Counted from the stretch's first letter, positions 24,212 through 34,200 are shown. The stretch is DNA of 64,000 nucleotides from Chloroflexota bacterium (GCA_022820025.1 JAJEGF010000087.1:62001-126000), one strand, 5' to 3'. The notes: a model not told the origin generated them from the letters alone. Numbers and translations: made by a program.

Positions 24212-24397
24212 GTGAACAAGAGACTCCGGCGGACGTTCACTCGACGACGGTTTAGCGGAGCCCTGCTCGGCGCGTTCGCGGTCATGGCCGTCGGCCTTAG
24301 CGCGGCCTGCGGCGACTCCGGGAGTACCGCGGGCACTCGCGACGACCCCTTCCCCTACAAGGACCCCAAAGCCCACTGCGGCAACGACGGTTGCTGA
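24212..24397 (+). CDS. Mini-lipoprotein 3 (Tat signal, CGN..C tail)
   Basis: 61 aa from GTG 24212, preceded by AGGAGACGG. A longer reading from 24152 would begin inside the promoter and is rejected. Signal TFTRRRFSGALLGAFAVMAV, lipobox LSAAC with Cys33, and a 29-residue mature peptide with GSTAGTRDDPFPYKDPKAHC then GNDGC. Membrane-tethered lipopeptide outside the cytoplasm is the expected location. No sequence resemblance to a characterised lipoprotein is recognised. A hairpin after the stop probably ends transcription. Confidence 0.75.
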   Translation: MNKRLRRTFTRRRFSGALLGAFAVMAVGLSAACGDSGSTAGTRDDPFPYKDPKAHCGNDGC

Positions 24398-24413
24398 CTC
24401 CGATGGGGTGGGC

Positions 24414-24439
24414 GGCGAGGTGCCCATGGCCGCCTCGCC
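24414..24439 (+). terminator. Possible terminator after the mini-lipoprotein array
   Basis: GGCGAGG (24414-24420) pairs with CCTCGCC (24433-24439) around a 12-nt loop, followed by CCTTT. The T-run is short, so this is a moderate candidate. Confidence 0.4.
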
Positions 24440-24569
24440 CCTTTCCGTCGGTGAGTCTGACTCCGCCACCGTTGGCGTTGCTAGCATTCCGTAAGTTGCA
24501 GCCGTTGCCTGCCCGGAGCAGGCGAACGCACGAACGGCCGGGCCGCTAGGTCCGCCGGCGGAGACGACA

Positions 24570-25385
24570 ATGAGCGCATCGAACGGGCTTGAATCTCATG
24601 TGGACGACCTGCGGACGCGCGGCTGGTGCGTAATCCCCGACATCATCGCGGAGCCGGACCTCAGCGACGTTCGCGAGAAGGTGTCGGCGTCCATCATCGA
24701 ACACTCGCGCTCCCCCGCGCCGCGCTACGGCGTCTCCAACCTGCTGCGCTTCGACCAGGCGCTGCTGCCCCACCTTGGGGACGAGAACGTGAACACCGTC
24801 ACGCAGGGCGTGCTCGGTCCCCATTGGCGCATCTCGTATGTGACCGGCTACGTCACCGGGCCCGGTACCGACCGGGACATCTGGCACGCGGACTTTCCCT
24901 ACAACCAGCGCAACCTGGCGCACATTCCCGCGCCCTACCCGGACGTGCCCATGCACCTCACCACGTTCTGGATGCTCACCGACTTCACGCCCGAGAACGG
25001 CGCGACGTACGTGGTGCCCGGCAGCCACCGCCAGCAGGACCATCCGCGTCCCGGCAGCCCGCTTGGCGACTGGATGGCGCCGCGCGATGACGAGGCCCGC
25101 CTCCTGGGCAAGGCCGGCTCGGTGGCCATCGTGGACAGCCGCCTCTGGCACGCGGTCTCACCCAACACGACCGAACAGGATCGCGTGACCGTGGTTGTCC
25201 GTTTCGCGCCCTGGTGGTTGAACCTCAACCCGACCCGCCGCGGCCACGTGGAGCGCCAGGTCATCGTCGGCGACGGGATCGACTCGTTCGTGGAGGACCT
25301 GCCGCGCGAGGTTTACGACGAGGCGCCGGACAACCTGCGGCCGCGGCTGGCTCACCTGCTACCCGCCGGCTCGGTCATCGGCTGA
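24570..25385 (+). CDS. Phytanoyl-CoA dioxygenase (PhyH) family protein
   Basis: 271 aa. Fe(II)/2-oxoglutarate oxygenase of the PhyH fold. DIWHADFPYNQ gives the HxD iron ligands (about His106, Asp108), RLWHAVSPN gives the distal His (about 194), and an Arg in the following TVVVRFAPWW strand would bind 2-oxoglutarate. TYVVPGSHRQQDHPRPG is a typical family loop. Expected to hydroxylate a small organic substrate in the cytoplasm; substrate not predictable. It lies 170 bases after the mini-lipoprotein array with its own GGAG site, so co-regulation with the array is only a possibility. Confidence 0.85.
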   Translation: MSASNGLESHVDDLRTRGWCVIPDIIAEPDLSDVREKVSASIIEHSRSPAPRYGVSNLLRFDQALLPHLGDENVNTVTQGVLGPHWRISYVTGYVTGPGTDRDIWHADFPYNQRNLAHIPAPYPDVPMHLTTFWMLTDFTPENGATYVVPGSHRQQDHPRPGSPLGDWMAPRDDEARLLGKAGSVAIVDSRLWHAVSPNTTEQDRVTVVVRFAPWWLNLNPTRRGHVERQVIVGDGIDSFVEDLPREVYDEAPDNLRPRLAHLLPAGSVIG

Positions 25386-25489
25386 CCATCGGCGGGCCGC
25401 CCGCATGAAGGCTGGGCGCGTCTTTTTTCTGGCGCTGTCGCCGATATGCCGTACTGTATGCCGGTTGAGCAGCAAATCTCGGCGGTGCT

Positions 25490-26170
25490 ATGGCTGACTT
25501 GCGGGGCGTGATCTTTTTCGGCAAGGGAACCACGGCGGACGGGGCAGCCGCGCCAGATGACGGCGGCGCGCCGCTGGACGCCACCATCGAGCAGCTGCAC
25601 GCAATCGGTGCGGACGCCATCACAGTCATTACGTCCGATAGCGATGACGTGCCCCAGGCTTCGGATGTGCAGGTCCAGATCCGGGACGCCGGTCACGGTG
25701 AGGTGCATGGTCTGCTGCAAGCCATCCCGCGCACTGAAGAAGTCGAAATCCTCGTGGCCGAACACCCGCTGCAGCCGACCGCCGACTTCCAGCCGTCGCA
25801 AGGCTCCAACAATTGCGTGTTCGTCGTGGCCGAAGGCGCGAGCGAAGGTCGCGTCGTCGACGTGATTGAGCTCGAGTACGAGGAGCGGCGTCGCGTCACC
25901 CAGTTCGCCGTGCGCGCGGTCAACGGTGAAGGCGGCTACCGCCACACTGGCCTGACCTTCCTGCCCCTGGGCGCGTTGGAATTGGCGGCGCTCGTGGGCC
26001 TGCAGCAAACGCTGGCGGCGGACGGGGTCACGGAAGCCTTGCCGCTCACCCTGGGCCGCTTGCGCACGCGCGCGGCCGACGACGTGCTCCAGGACGTCGC
26101 GGGCATGAACCTGGACGACCTGTTCGACCGGTTCCTGTTCGAAGGCCGGCTATCCGCGATTAAGGCCTGA
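25490..26170 (+). CDS. Unknown protein, possibly degenerate HAD-like fold
   Basis: 226 aa, acidic, no signal peptide or membrane helix. The start MADLRGVIFFGKGTTADG and the later ADAITVITSDSDD have the spacing of HAD motifs I and II, but the nucleophile Asp pair of motif I is missing (FFGKGTT in place of FDxDGT). The second half (VVDVIELEYEERRRVTQFAV) looks like an independent alpha/beta region, and the C-terminus is helical (LDDLFDRFLFEGRLSAIKA). I do not assign a family. The gene stands alone between PhyH and the EEP gene. Confidence 0.5.
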   Translation: MADLRGVIFFGKGTTADGAAAPDDGGAPLDATIEQLHAIGADAITVITSDSDDVPQASDVQVQIRDAGHGEVHGLLQAIPRTEEVEILVAEHPLQPTADFQPSQGSNNCVFVVAEGASEGRVVDVIELEYEERRRVTQFAVRAVNGEGGYRHTGLTFLPLGALELAALVGLQQTLAADGVTEALPLTLGRLRTRAADDVLQDVAGMNLDDLFDRFLFEGRLSAIKA

Positions 26171-26199
26171 CGCCAACCCTTGTTTCACCGCGGCGTGCT

Positions 26200-27045
26200 G
26201 TGACGCCCCGGGATTCCGGCGGGCTCCGCGTCGCCTGCTGGAACATCTGGGGCTTCTCCTGGGAATGGCCGCGGCGACGCCCCCTCTTGGCGGCCGAACT
26301 GGCTGACCTCGAGCCGGACGCCGTGTTCCTGCACGAGGCGCGCGCCGCGCGCCGGCCCTGGGAAAACGGAGAGTCAACGCCCGCGCAGGTTGCCGCCGAC
26401 TCCGATCTGTCCGTGGTGGACTGGATCGACGCCCCAACGTCCCACCCGGACACCCGCATGGGGCCCGCTCTTCTGGCGAGACAGCAGCCAGTCACGACGT
26501 CGCGCTTCCAACTCGCCGACCGAGGGTCGGTCGCGAATCTCGGTTACCACGAACCCTGGCTTCTGACCGCGGACTGGGAAATCCAGGAATCTCGCCTGGT
26601 CGTGGCGAGCACTCACCTGCCCAGATCGGGACTGTTCGACGCGCTCGACGCCTCGGTCAGCAGCCTCGTTCAGGTCATCCAGCCAATGACCGAAGACGCC
26701 GACCTCCTGGTTCTCGTTGGCGACCTGAACCTGATGCCCCAGAACTCTCTGCTCTACCGCCTCATGCGGGACCTGGAGCTTGAGTCGGCGCCACCGCTCG
26801 ACCGCGCGCCACCGACCTATCCCACCAGCAACGCCCTGAGCAACCGCCAGGCCCTTGAAGACAGCGTGGGCAACCTCATCCACCCGCGGGCGCCGCCAAT
26901 CCGCATCGACCACCTGCTGGTCCGCTCGAAGTCGAGTTCACCGCTGAAGATCGTCGCCGAGGGACGCTTCGGAACCGCGCATGGCGATGGCGACCTGTAC
27001 GCCTCCGACCACTGGGGCCTGTGGTTCGACGTTGCGGTCACCTGA
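26200..27045 (+). CDS. Endonuclease/exonuclease/phosphatase (EEP) family protein
   Basis: 281 aa. LRVACWNIWGF gives the first metal/Asn motif, PDAVFLHEARAARRP the metal Glu, LVLVGDLNLMPQNSLLYRLM the Asp/Asn pair, and SDHWGLWFDV the final Asp-His. All four corners of the EEP active site are present, so it should be an active metal-dependent phosphodiesterase or phosphomonoesterase. Substrate may be nucleic acid, a phospholipid or an inositol phosphate. No signal peptide. GTG start at 26200, 29 bases after the previous stop. Confidence 0.78.
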   Translation: MTPRDSGGLRVACWNIWGFSWEWPRRRPLLAAELADLEPDAVFLHEARAARRPWENGESTPAQVAADSDLSVVDWIDAPTSHPDTRMGPALLARQQPVTTSRFQLADRGSVANLGYHEPWLLTADWEIQESRLVVASTHLPRSGLFDALDASVSSLVQVIQPMTEDADLLVLVGDLNLMPQNSLLYRLMRDLELESAPPLDRAPPTYPTSNALSNRQALEDSVGNLIHPRAPPIRIDHLLVRSKSSSPLKIVAEGRFGTAHGDGDLYASDHWGLWFDVAVT

Positions 27046-27108
27046 TCGCACTGCTGGCAGGATGATGTTTCAGAATTGACCACCGGGTCACCCGAGGAGA
27101 TCGCCCAG

Positions 27109-27855
27109 ATGACTGCTGAGTTCCAGGGCCGCGTCGCATTGGTAACCGGAGCCGGACGCGGCATGGGCCGCGCCACCGCCGAGCGCCTGCTGGCCGGCGG
27201 CGCCCAGGTGGCCGTCAACGACGTCAACGCCGAACAGATCGAATCCGTCGCGTCGGACCTCGGCGCCAACGCCGCAGCATTTCCGGCCAACGTGGCGGAC
27301 AAGTCGTCCGTCGACGCCATGGTCGCCGACGTCACCGAGCATTTCGGCCGCCTGGACATCCTCATCAACAACGCCGGCATCGTCTCGCCCACGGCCTTCG
27401 AGTCCATCCGGGAGTCCGAGTGGCGGCGTGTCCTGGACGTCAACGTCAACGGCGTGTTCTTCTGCACCCAGGCCGTCATCCCGGCCATGAAAGCCAACGG
27501 CTACGGCCGCATCGTCAACTTCTCGTCCACCGCCGGAAAGAACGTCAGCACCGTGGGCGGTGCGTCCTACACCACCTCAAAGGCCGCGGTACTGGGCCTT
27601 ACGCGCGCGGCCGCCAAGGAACTCGCCCCGTACGGCATCACCGTCAACGCCGTCTGCCCCGGCATGATCGACACCGACATGCTGCGCGTCGCCTGGTCCG
27701 AGGAGCGCATCCAGGAATACATCCCGTCCATCCCCCTGAACCGGATGGGTGAACCGTCCGAGGTCGCCGACCTCGTCTGCTTTCTCGCCTCCGACCGCGC
27801 CGCCTACATCACCGGCGCCGCCCTCGACATCACGGGCGGCGAACTGATGGTCTGA
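27109..27855 (+). CDS. Short-chain dehydrogenase/reductase (3-oxoacyl-ACP reductase-like)
   Basis: 248 aa from ATG 27109 with a GAGGAGA site eight bases upstream (a TTG at 27076 would add 11 residues). Classic SDR features: TGAGRGMGRATAE cofactor loop (about 14), NNAGIVS, catalytic Ser in NFSSTAGK, and YTTSKAAV giving the Tyr/Lys pair (about 155). PGMIDTDML and ITGAALDITGG complete the pattern. NAD(P)-dependent oxidation or reduction of an unknown alcohol or ketone. Its 3' end is three bases from the convergent LRR gene. Confidence 0.85.
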   Translation: MTAEFQGRVALVTGAGRGMGRATAERLLAGGAQVAVNDVNAEQIESVASDLGANAAAFPANVADKSSVDAMVADVTEHFGRLDILINNAGIVSPTAFESIRESEWRRVLDVNVNGVFFCTQAVIPAMKANGYGRIVNFSSTAGKNVSTVGGASYTTSKAAVLGLTRAAAKELAPYGITVNAVCPGMIDTDMLRVAWSEERIQEYIPSIPLNRMGEPSEVADLVCFLASDRAAYITGAALDITGGELMV

Positions 27856-27858
27856 CCG

Positions 27859-30800
27859 CTAGCCGACCGCATCGCACGTCGGCCAGTCCGGCAACGTGGC
27901 GCCCTGCTGCGCTCGGGCGGCCAGACTGCTCGGCAGGCACTGGGTCAGGTAGTGGTTCAAGCCGAGGTGCAATTCCCGCAGATTCGTCAGTTGGCCGAGT
28001 TCCGCTGGAACTTGCCCGGCTAGTCGATTAACGAACAGGTTCAGGTGCGTCAGGTTGGCAAGCCGACCCAATTCCGGCGGTATCGCTTCCGAGAATGCGT
28101 TATTTGACAGATCGAGTTCGCGCAACTCGCTCAGTTGCCCGAGTTCGCTCGGTATAGTGCCCCACAAACGGTTGTTGAAGAGCACCAGTCGCCGCAGAGC
28201 GCTCAGATCTCCAAGCTCGGGCGGGATTCGCCTGCCGCCGTGGGGCCCTCGAATCTCCAACGCCAGGACTCGACGCGGCGTACCGCCGAGTTCGATCGCT
28301 TCCCACTGCTCCATCGGGGCCTCGGCGCTCCAATTCAGCCAGCCCCGCCCGACCAGCACTTCCCGCACCTGGAGCAGGATCCGGCAGTCATTCACCAGCC
28401 CGGGATTCTCCTCCGGATTGGGTACGGCGATTCCGCTGGCACAGGTCGGCGGCGAGGGCGCTGGATTGACCCGGATCTCCACGCTCACCACGTCGCCGAG
28501 TCCGTCGCTCGCCGCCACCGTCAGCGCATAGGCATCGACCACTGCCGCGTCCAGGTCACTTGCAACGGAAACTCGGCCGCTGCCCGAGTCGATGGCGAAC
28601 GCGCCGTCCTCGTTGCCGCCCGCGATCACGTAGCTGACCGTGTCCGCCAGCCGGCCGGGGATGTACACCCGGCCCACGCTGGCCCCGGGCAACGCGTCGT
28701 CTCGAATGTTGAAGGCATACGAACCGGCCTCGCAGGTCGCCCACTCGCGCGGGCTGATGTATGGCGGCTCACGTCGGTTCAGGTGGAACGGCAGGCACTC
28801 CTCGAGTTGATTGCCCCACAGCCCCAGCGACCACAGGTCGTACATGGACCCCAGGCCCACCGGCACGCGTCCGGTGAGTTGGTTGCCCCCGAACTGCAGA
28901 TCCGTGAGCTTGGTCAGCCAGCCCAGCTCCCAGGGGATGAGGCCCGTCAGGCGGTTCTGGCCGAGATTCAACTCCGTGAGGTTTCGCAGTCCGCCGAGTT
29001 CGGACGGAATGTCGCCCGTCAGTTCGTTGTTCGAGAGGTCCAGCGTCTCCAGTTCGGCCAGTTCACCGATTTCGGGCGGAATGCTGCCCGCGACACCACT
29101 CTCGGCGAGGTCCAGCACCACCAAGCCGGTAAGTTGGCCCAGTTCGCTCGGAGTCCTCCCGTCGAACTCGTTCTCCCGAAGGAGGAGCCGCTGCAGGCTG
29201 GAAAGGTTGCCCAGCTCCGCTGGAATCTCGCCGGTCAGATCGTTCCCGGCAAGGTCCAGGAGTTCAAGCCTCGTCAGCTGGCCCAGTTCCGGCGGAATCC
29301 CGCCGTACAGCCGGTTACCCGACAGGTTCAGGCTCCGCAGCGAGCTCAAGTCGCCCAACTCTGCTGGAATCGTTCCCGAGAGTTGATTGTGGGCGACGTC
29401 CAGCGTCTCCAACTCGGCGAGTTGACCCAGCGCCGGCGGAATGTTGCCCGATATCTGATTGCCGGCAAGCTCCAGCGTCCGCAGCCTGGGCAGGTTGGCG
29501 ACCTCGGGCGGGATGATGCCCGCGGTTACCGCATCGCCGTATCTGCCGCTTCCCACCCTCAGTCCCGTCACCCGCCGCGGCGAGCCCTCGATGGTCAGCC
29601 CCACCCACTCATTGATCGGCGTCCCGACATTCCAGTTCGCGGCCACGCCGCCGAAGAGCCAATCCCGTAAATTCATCAGCGTCTGGCAGTCGCTCACCAG
29701 GCCGGGATTCGCACCGGGCTCGGGGACTACGAATCCGGCGTTGCAGGCCGCACGCCGCGTCGCAAGGTCCGCCTCCCTGGCACTCTCGGCCACCAGCCCG
29801 ACGCCAAGGCTCACGAGAACCTGTATGTCGGAGCCGTCGGGATTCATCGAGTAGAGAACCTGGGGAACGTGCCGCGAATACCTGTCGACTTCAGCGCTAA
29901 TGCCAATCGCGATTCGCGATCCATCGGGCGACCAGACAGGTCCGTGTGGCTCCCCCAGGTCCTCGGGCGATGTACCCACGGGATTCCCATCAACGTCGAC
30001 CACGCAGACCGAGGTCCATCCGCACGTGTAGAGAATCTTCGACCCGTCCGGCGACCAAGCCACCGTCTCGATCCAGGCAACCGACGGATCCGTCTCATAC
30101 GAGCCTTCGTTCCAGCCCTGGCTCTGCCAGCCCTCGATCGTCGTCAGCCGCCGCGGGTCCGAGCCGTCCGCCGCGAGGGTGTACAGCGCCACCTCGTCGC
30201 CGTCGGGCAACGCCAGCGCCAGCCGCGCGCCGTCGGGGGACCAGGAGGGAAGACTGGCCGCGGCGGAGATCTGCCTGAGATTGGAGCCGTCGGCGCCCAC
30301 CGTGAATACCACCTGCTCCGCCGAACCCACGCCACGCACAAAGGCCAGGAGCCGACCGTCCGGCGACCAGCGGGGCGGAAGGCCGACTTCCCCATGGTCC
30401 GCCGGCGCCAGGCGTTGGATGTCGGAGCCGTCCGCGGCCATGCTGAAGAGCCCCGGGTCGGCCTCGTTGCTTGCCTGGCTGCCCGCGGACGTGTCGGCGT
30501 AATTGTGATCGGACAGAAACGCAATGCGGGTGCCGTCGGGCGACCACACGGGCACGCTGCCAACGGCCAGGTAATCCACCTCGTCGGTGGTCGCATCCCA
30601 GACGGCGACTTCAAAGAACACTGTGCCGATCGGAACGTCGACCGCGCGAGACTCCTCGTCCGGCGGTTCCCTTGGCGGGCTGTCCCAGAACGTAAAGGAG
30701 TCCCAGCAGACGGAGTACGCCACCCGTGTCCCGGCAGGGGAGACGTCGGCGTGGGTCAGGTAGACCTTGAGATACGACCGCATCTCGATGTGGGCCTCAT

Positions 30801-31257
30801 ACGGCACGTCAAACGTGCCTTGCACACGCGTCCCGTCCGCCGTCGCCTGGTAGAGCTGGTCGCTGTGGATGAAAAGCAGTTCGGAGCCACCCGGCGTCCA
30901 TTGCACCGAGTTCTGGGCATTCGTTGAGTGAACGCCGCGGGGACCCCAACCCTCGCACGGCGGAAGGCGGCTGTGGGCATGCGCCGGCCTGGTCGTCAGG
31001 CTCACTCCGAGCGCAACCAAAATCGCGGCGAGCGCGACGAAGCCCAGTGGCGGCGCCGCCCGAATTCGGGATCTACGTCTTGCGGTGAGAAGTCGCAGCC
31101 GTCCGGGCACTGGCCTCGATCTGCCTCTTGATCGACGAAGGCCTGGTATCAGCCGCATCGCTGGAGCTGAACATGACGACAAGAGTCGCCGACCTGCCCA
31201 ATCAGCAGCAGAGCGGCTGAGTTTCCGGCCGGCCACCAGCACGTTCTCCAACCTCAT
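27859..31257 (-). CDS. Secreted TolB-propeller / leucine-rich-repeat / cadherin-like protein
   Basis: 1132 aa. The start is taken as ATG 31257, which overlaps the RCC1-gene stop (ATGA). A long basic N-terminus precedes a hydrophobic signal (about 68-92, ending AHAH). Then come TolB/PD40-type propeller repeats (about 120-470, recurring WSPDGTRIAF-like units). Next is an LRR N-cap (NPGLVSDCQTLMNLRDW), ten 24-residue LRRs of the plant-like LxxLxLxxNxLxGxIPxELG type (about 590-820), a C-cap with CLP, a cadherin-like segment (about 848-934), a second N-cap, and four more LRRs (about 1015-1112) with another CLP cap. No enzyme motif. Probably a surface or secreted binding protein. Confidence 0.8.
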   Translation of the reverse strand: MRLENVLVAGRKLSRSAADWAGRRLLSSCSAPAMRLIPGLRRSRGRSRPVPGRLRLLTARRRSRIRAAPPLGFVALAAILVALGVSLTTRPAHAHSRLPPCEGWGPRGVHSTNAQNSVQWTPGGSELLFIHSDQLYQATADGTRVQGTFDVPYEAHIEMRSYLKVYLTHADVSPAGTRVAYSVCWDSFTFWDSPPREPPDEESRAVDVPIGTVFFEVAVWDATTDEVDYLAVGSVPVWSPDGTRIAFLSDHNYADTSAGSQASNEADPGLFSMAADGSDIQRLAPADHGEVGLPPRWSPDGRLLAFVRGVGSAEQVVFTVGADGSNLRQISAAASLPSWSPDGARLALALPDGDEVALYTLAADGSDPRRLTTIEGWQSQGWNEGSYETDPSVAWIETVAWSPDGSKILYTCGWTSVCVVDVDGNPVGTSPEDLGEPHGPVWSPDGSRIAIGISAEVDRYSRHVPQVLYSMNPDGSDIQVLVSLGVGLVAESAREADLATRRAACNAGFVVPEPGANPGLVSDCQTLMNLRDWLFGGVAANWNVGTPINEWVGLTIEGSPRRVTGLRVGSGRYGDAVTAGIIPPEVANLPRLRTLELAGNQISGNIPPALGQLAELETLDVAHNQLSGTIPAELGDLSSLRSLNLSGNRLYGGIPPELGQLTRLELLDLAGNDLTGEIPAELGNLSSLQRLLLRENEFDGRTPSELGQLTGLVVLDLAESGVAGSIPPEIGELAELETLDLSNNELTGDIPSELGGLRNLTELNLGQNRLTGLIPWELGWLTKLTDLQFGGNQLTGRVPVGLGSMYDLWSLGLWGNQLEECLPFHLNRREPPYISPREWATCEAGSYAFNIRDDALPGASVGRVYIPGRLADTVSYVIAGGNEDGAFAIDSGSGRVSVASDLDAAVVDAYALTVAASDGLGDVVSVEIRVNPAPSPPTCASGIAVPNPEENPGLVNDCRILLQVREVLVGRGWLNWSAEAPMEQWEAIELGGTPRRVLALEIRGPHGGRRIPPELGDLSALRRLVLFNNRLWGTIPSELGQLSELRELDLSNNAFSEAIPPELGRLANLTHLNLFVNRLAGQVPAELGQLTNLRELHLGLNHYLTQCLPSSLAARAQQGATLPDWPTCDAVG

Positions 31258-34200
31258 CGCGGCGTCCACACCTGGCCCTCGTCATCGGACCCCCAGCAAG
31301 CCACGGTTCCGTCCGCGCGCAGGCCACAGGTGTGTGCTCGACCCATGCTGATGGTGGTGACCCGCACGTCGTCGGGCGATGTGGATTCGCCGGGTCGGAA
31401 GGATCCCCAGCACTCCACGGTCCCATCGCCGCGGAGCCCACAGGTGCGGTAGTCGTCGCTGCTGATGGCCACAAAGGTCTCACCCACCGGCGGCGTCGCG
31501 TGAGGGGCTGATTTGTCGCCCCAGCAGCGGACGGTCCCATCGGCACGCAACCCGCAGGTGTGATCGCTGCCGCTGGCAATTGCCGTAAACCGCTCGTCGG
31601 CGGGCGGCGTGGCCTGGCCTTCGTCGTCGCGTCCCCAGCAGACCGCCGTCCCATCGCTACGCAAGCCGCAGGTGTGACCGCCGCCACTGCTGAGCATCGT
31701 GAACCGTTCCCCGGCCGGAGGCCAGGTTCGACCGTCATCGTCGAAGCCCCAGCAGACCGCCGTCCCATCGCTACGCAAGCCGCAGGTGTGGCTTGAGCCG
31801 CTGCTCAGCGCGGAGAACGTTTCGCCGGCAGGGGGCGGCTCGCTGACGGCGACGCCTACACCCCAGCACAGAGCCGTTCCGTCGTCGCGTAGCCCGCACG
31901 TGTGACTCCACCCGCCACTGAGCGCGACAAACCGCTCACCCTCCGGCGGCCACACCGGCCGAAGACCGGACCGGCCGCCCCAGCAGATCGCCTGACCGTC
32001 CACGCTGAGCGCACAGGTGTGGAAACTGCCGCAGCTGACGGCCACGAATGCTGGCAGCGGGCTGGGCAGCGGCGGCGGCGGCGGGGTGTACGGCGGTGTC
32101 ACTACAGGCGGGCGAAGATACCCCTCGCCCCAGCACGTCGCGGTTCCGTCCTGGCGCAGGGCGCAGCTGAAGTCCTGCCCACTGCCGATGGCCGCGAATG
32201 TCTCGTCCGCCGGCGCCGCGGCCTGGCCGTTCCAGTTCTGCCCCCAGCAGACGGCGGATCCGTTGGCGCGGACACCGCAGGTGTGTTCGGCGCCGCTGTC
32301 GATCGCGACGAACGACTCGTGCTCCGGCGGCGACGACCGGCCGTCGTGGTTCTCACCCCAGCAGACGGCCGTCCCGTCCTCGCGCAAGGCGCACGTGTGC
32401 AGCGATCCACTGCTGAGGGTCGTGAAGCGCTCGCCGCTGGGCGGTGCAGCCTGGCCAACGGGGTTGCCGCGCCCGTCCTCGTTGCTACCCCAGCACACGG
32501 GCGTTCCGTCCTCGCGCAGGGCGCAGGTGTGGAAGGCGCCCACGCTGATGGTCGCGAAGCGCTCGCCAGACGGCGGCGACGCCCCGCCCACGTGCCGACC
32601 GGATCCGTCATCGTTGCCGCCCCAGCACACGGGCGTGCCGTCCGGACGCAGCGCGCAGGTGTGCCCGGAGCCAGCACTAATGGTCGCGAACACCTCGCCT
32701 TCCGGAGGCACGGCGCGGCCGTTCCAGTCCTGTCCCCAGCACACGGGTGTCCCGTCCTCGCGCAGACCACAGACGTACTCGGACCCGCCGCTGATAGACA
32801 TCAGTCGCTCGTCTGGAGGCTCCGGAATGTCGCGGGGCGAGGACCACCTGGAGTCGGGCGCTACCCAGCACACCGGCGTCCCATCCTGGCGAAGGGCGCA
32901 GGCGAAGCGGCTGCCGGCGGTGATCGCCGTGAAGCGCTCGCCACGCAAGGATGTTCGCTGACGTTCCAGGAGCGATGCCTGGCCCCGGCTGTTCTCACCC
33001 CAGCACAGAATCGAGCCGTCGTCGCGCAACCCACAGGTGTGGCGAGCCCCGCTGCTGAGCAACACAAATTGCTGACTTTCCGGACGGAATGTGTGGAAGT
33101 CACCAAAGCAAACGGCCGAGCCATCGTCCCGAAGGCCACATAGGCGTTCACGGGCGCTGCTAATGGAAACGAACCGCTCGTTCTCGAATACCCCGGACCA
33201 CTGCCCAAAGTCAGTGCTGCACCAGAGCGTGCCATCCGCTCGCAGCGCACACGTATGGTCCGGCCCAACACTGATGGCAACGAAGCGCTCGTCCTCCGGC
33301 GGCCAGAGCTTGCCCCAGCTACTGGATCGGTCTTCCGCGCCCCAGCAGAGGGTGGACCCGTCATCGCGCAGGCCGCAGGTATGCTCGCCGCCGCTGCCGA
33401 TCGCCACAAATACTTCAGCCTCTGGCGGCGAGGCCTGGCCCTGGTCGTCGCGTCCCCAGCACGCCGCGGACCCATCTAACCTCAACGCGCAACTGTGGCT
33501 TGAGCCGCTGCTGAGGTATTCGAATCGTTCACCCTCCGGCGGCGTTGACCGCCCATTGCGATTGGATCCCCAACACGCCGCGCTTCCATCCTGACGCAGC
33601 GCACAGGTGTGTTGCTCGCCGCTGCTCACGGCCACAAGGCGCTCGTCGGCTGGCGGCGACGCCTGACCGTGGGTGTCGTCGCCCCAACAGAAGGGCTCGC
33701 CGTCCTTGCGCAGCGCGCAGGTATGCAACTCCCCGCTGCTTAACGCAACGAACGGGCCGCCGGCGATCGGCGGGTAGCGCGGCGCTCCGGTTTCGAAGCG
33801 CCCGCCCCAGCAAACCGGCGTGCCGTCCGTGCGAAGGCCGCAGGTAAAGTCACCGCCACTGCTCACCGCGCTGAGTTTCTCGCCGTGCGGCGCTACGGCT
33901 CGCCCGCCAGGGGTTTCATAACCGCCGGCGTTTGAGCCCCAGCAGACCGGCGTCCCGTCGGCCAGCAATCCACACGTGTGCTGTGGGCCGCTGCTGAGTG
34001 CGGTAAACGCCACGCCGTGCGGCGGTGACGTCACGCTCCCGGCCATGCCCCAGCAGACTGGCGTCCCGTCGGCGCGCAGCGCGCAGGTGTGCTCCTCGCC
34101 GCCGCTCACGGCAACGAATCGCTCGGCCTGCGTTGGCGTCGACTTGCCGTGCTCATCGTCCCCCCAGCAGACCGCCACGCCGTCGGTTCGCACGCCGCAG

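Noticed and set aside
28135-30927. Long plus-strand open frames opposite the LRR gene (up to 511 codons)
   Set aside because: They mirror the repeats of the minus-strand gene, give Arg/Gln/Pro-rich low-complexity translations and have no ribosome sites.
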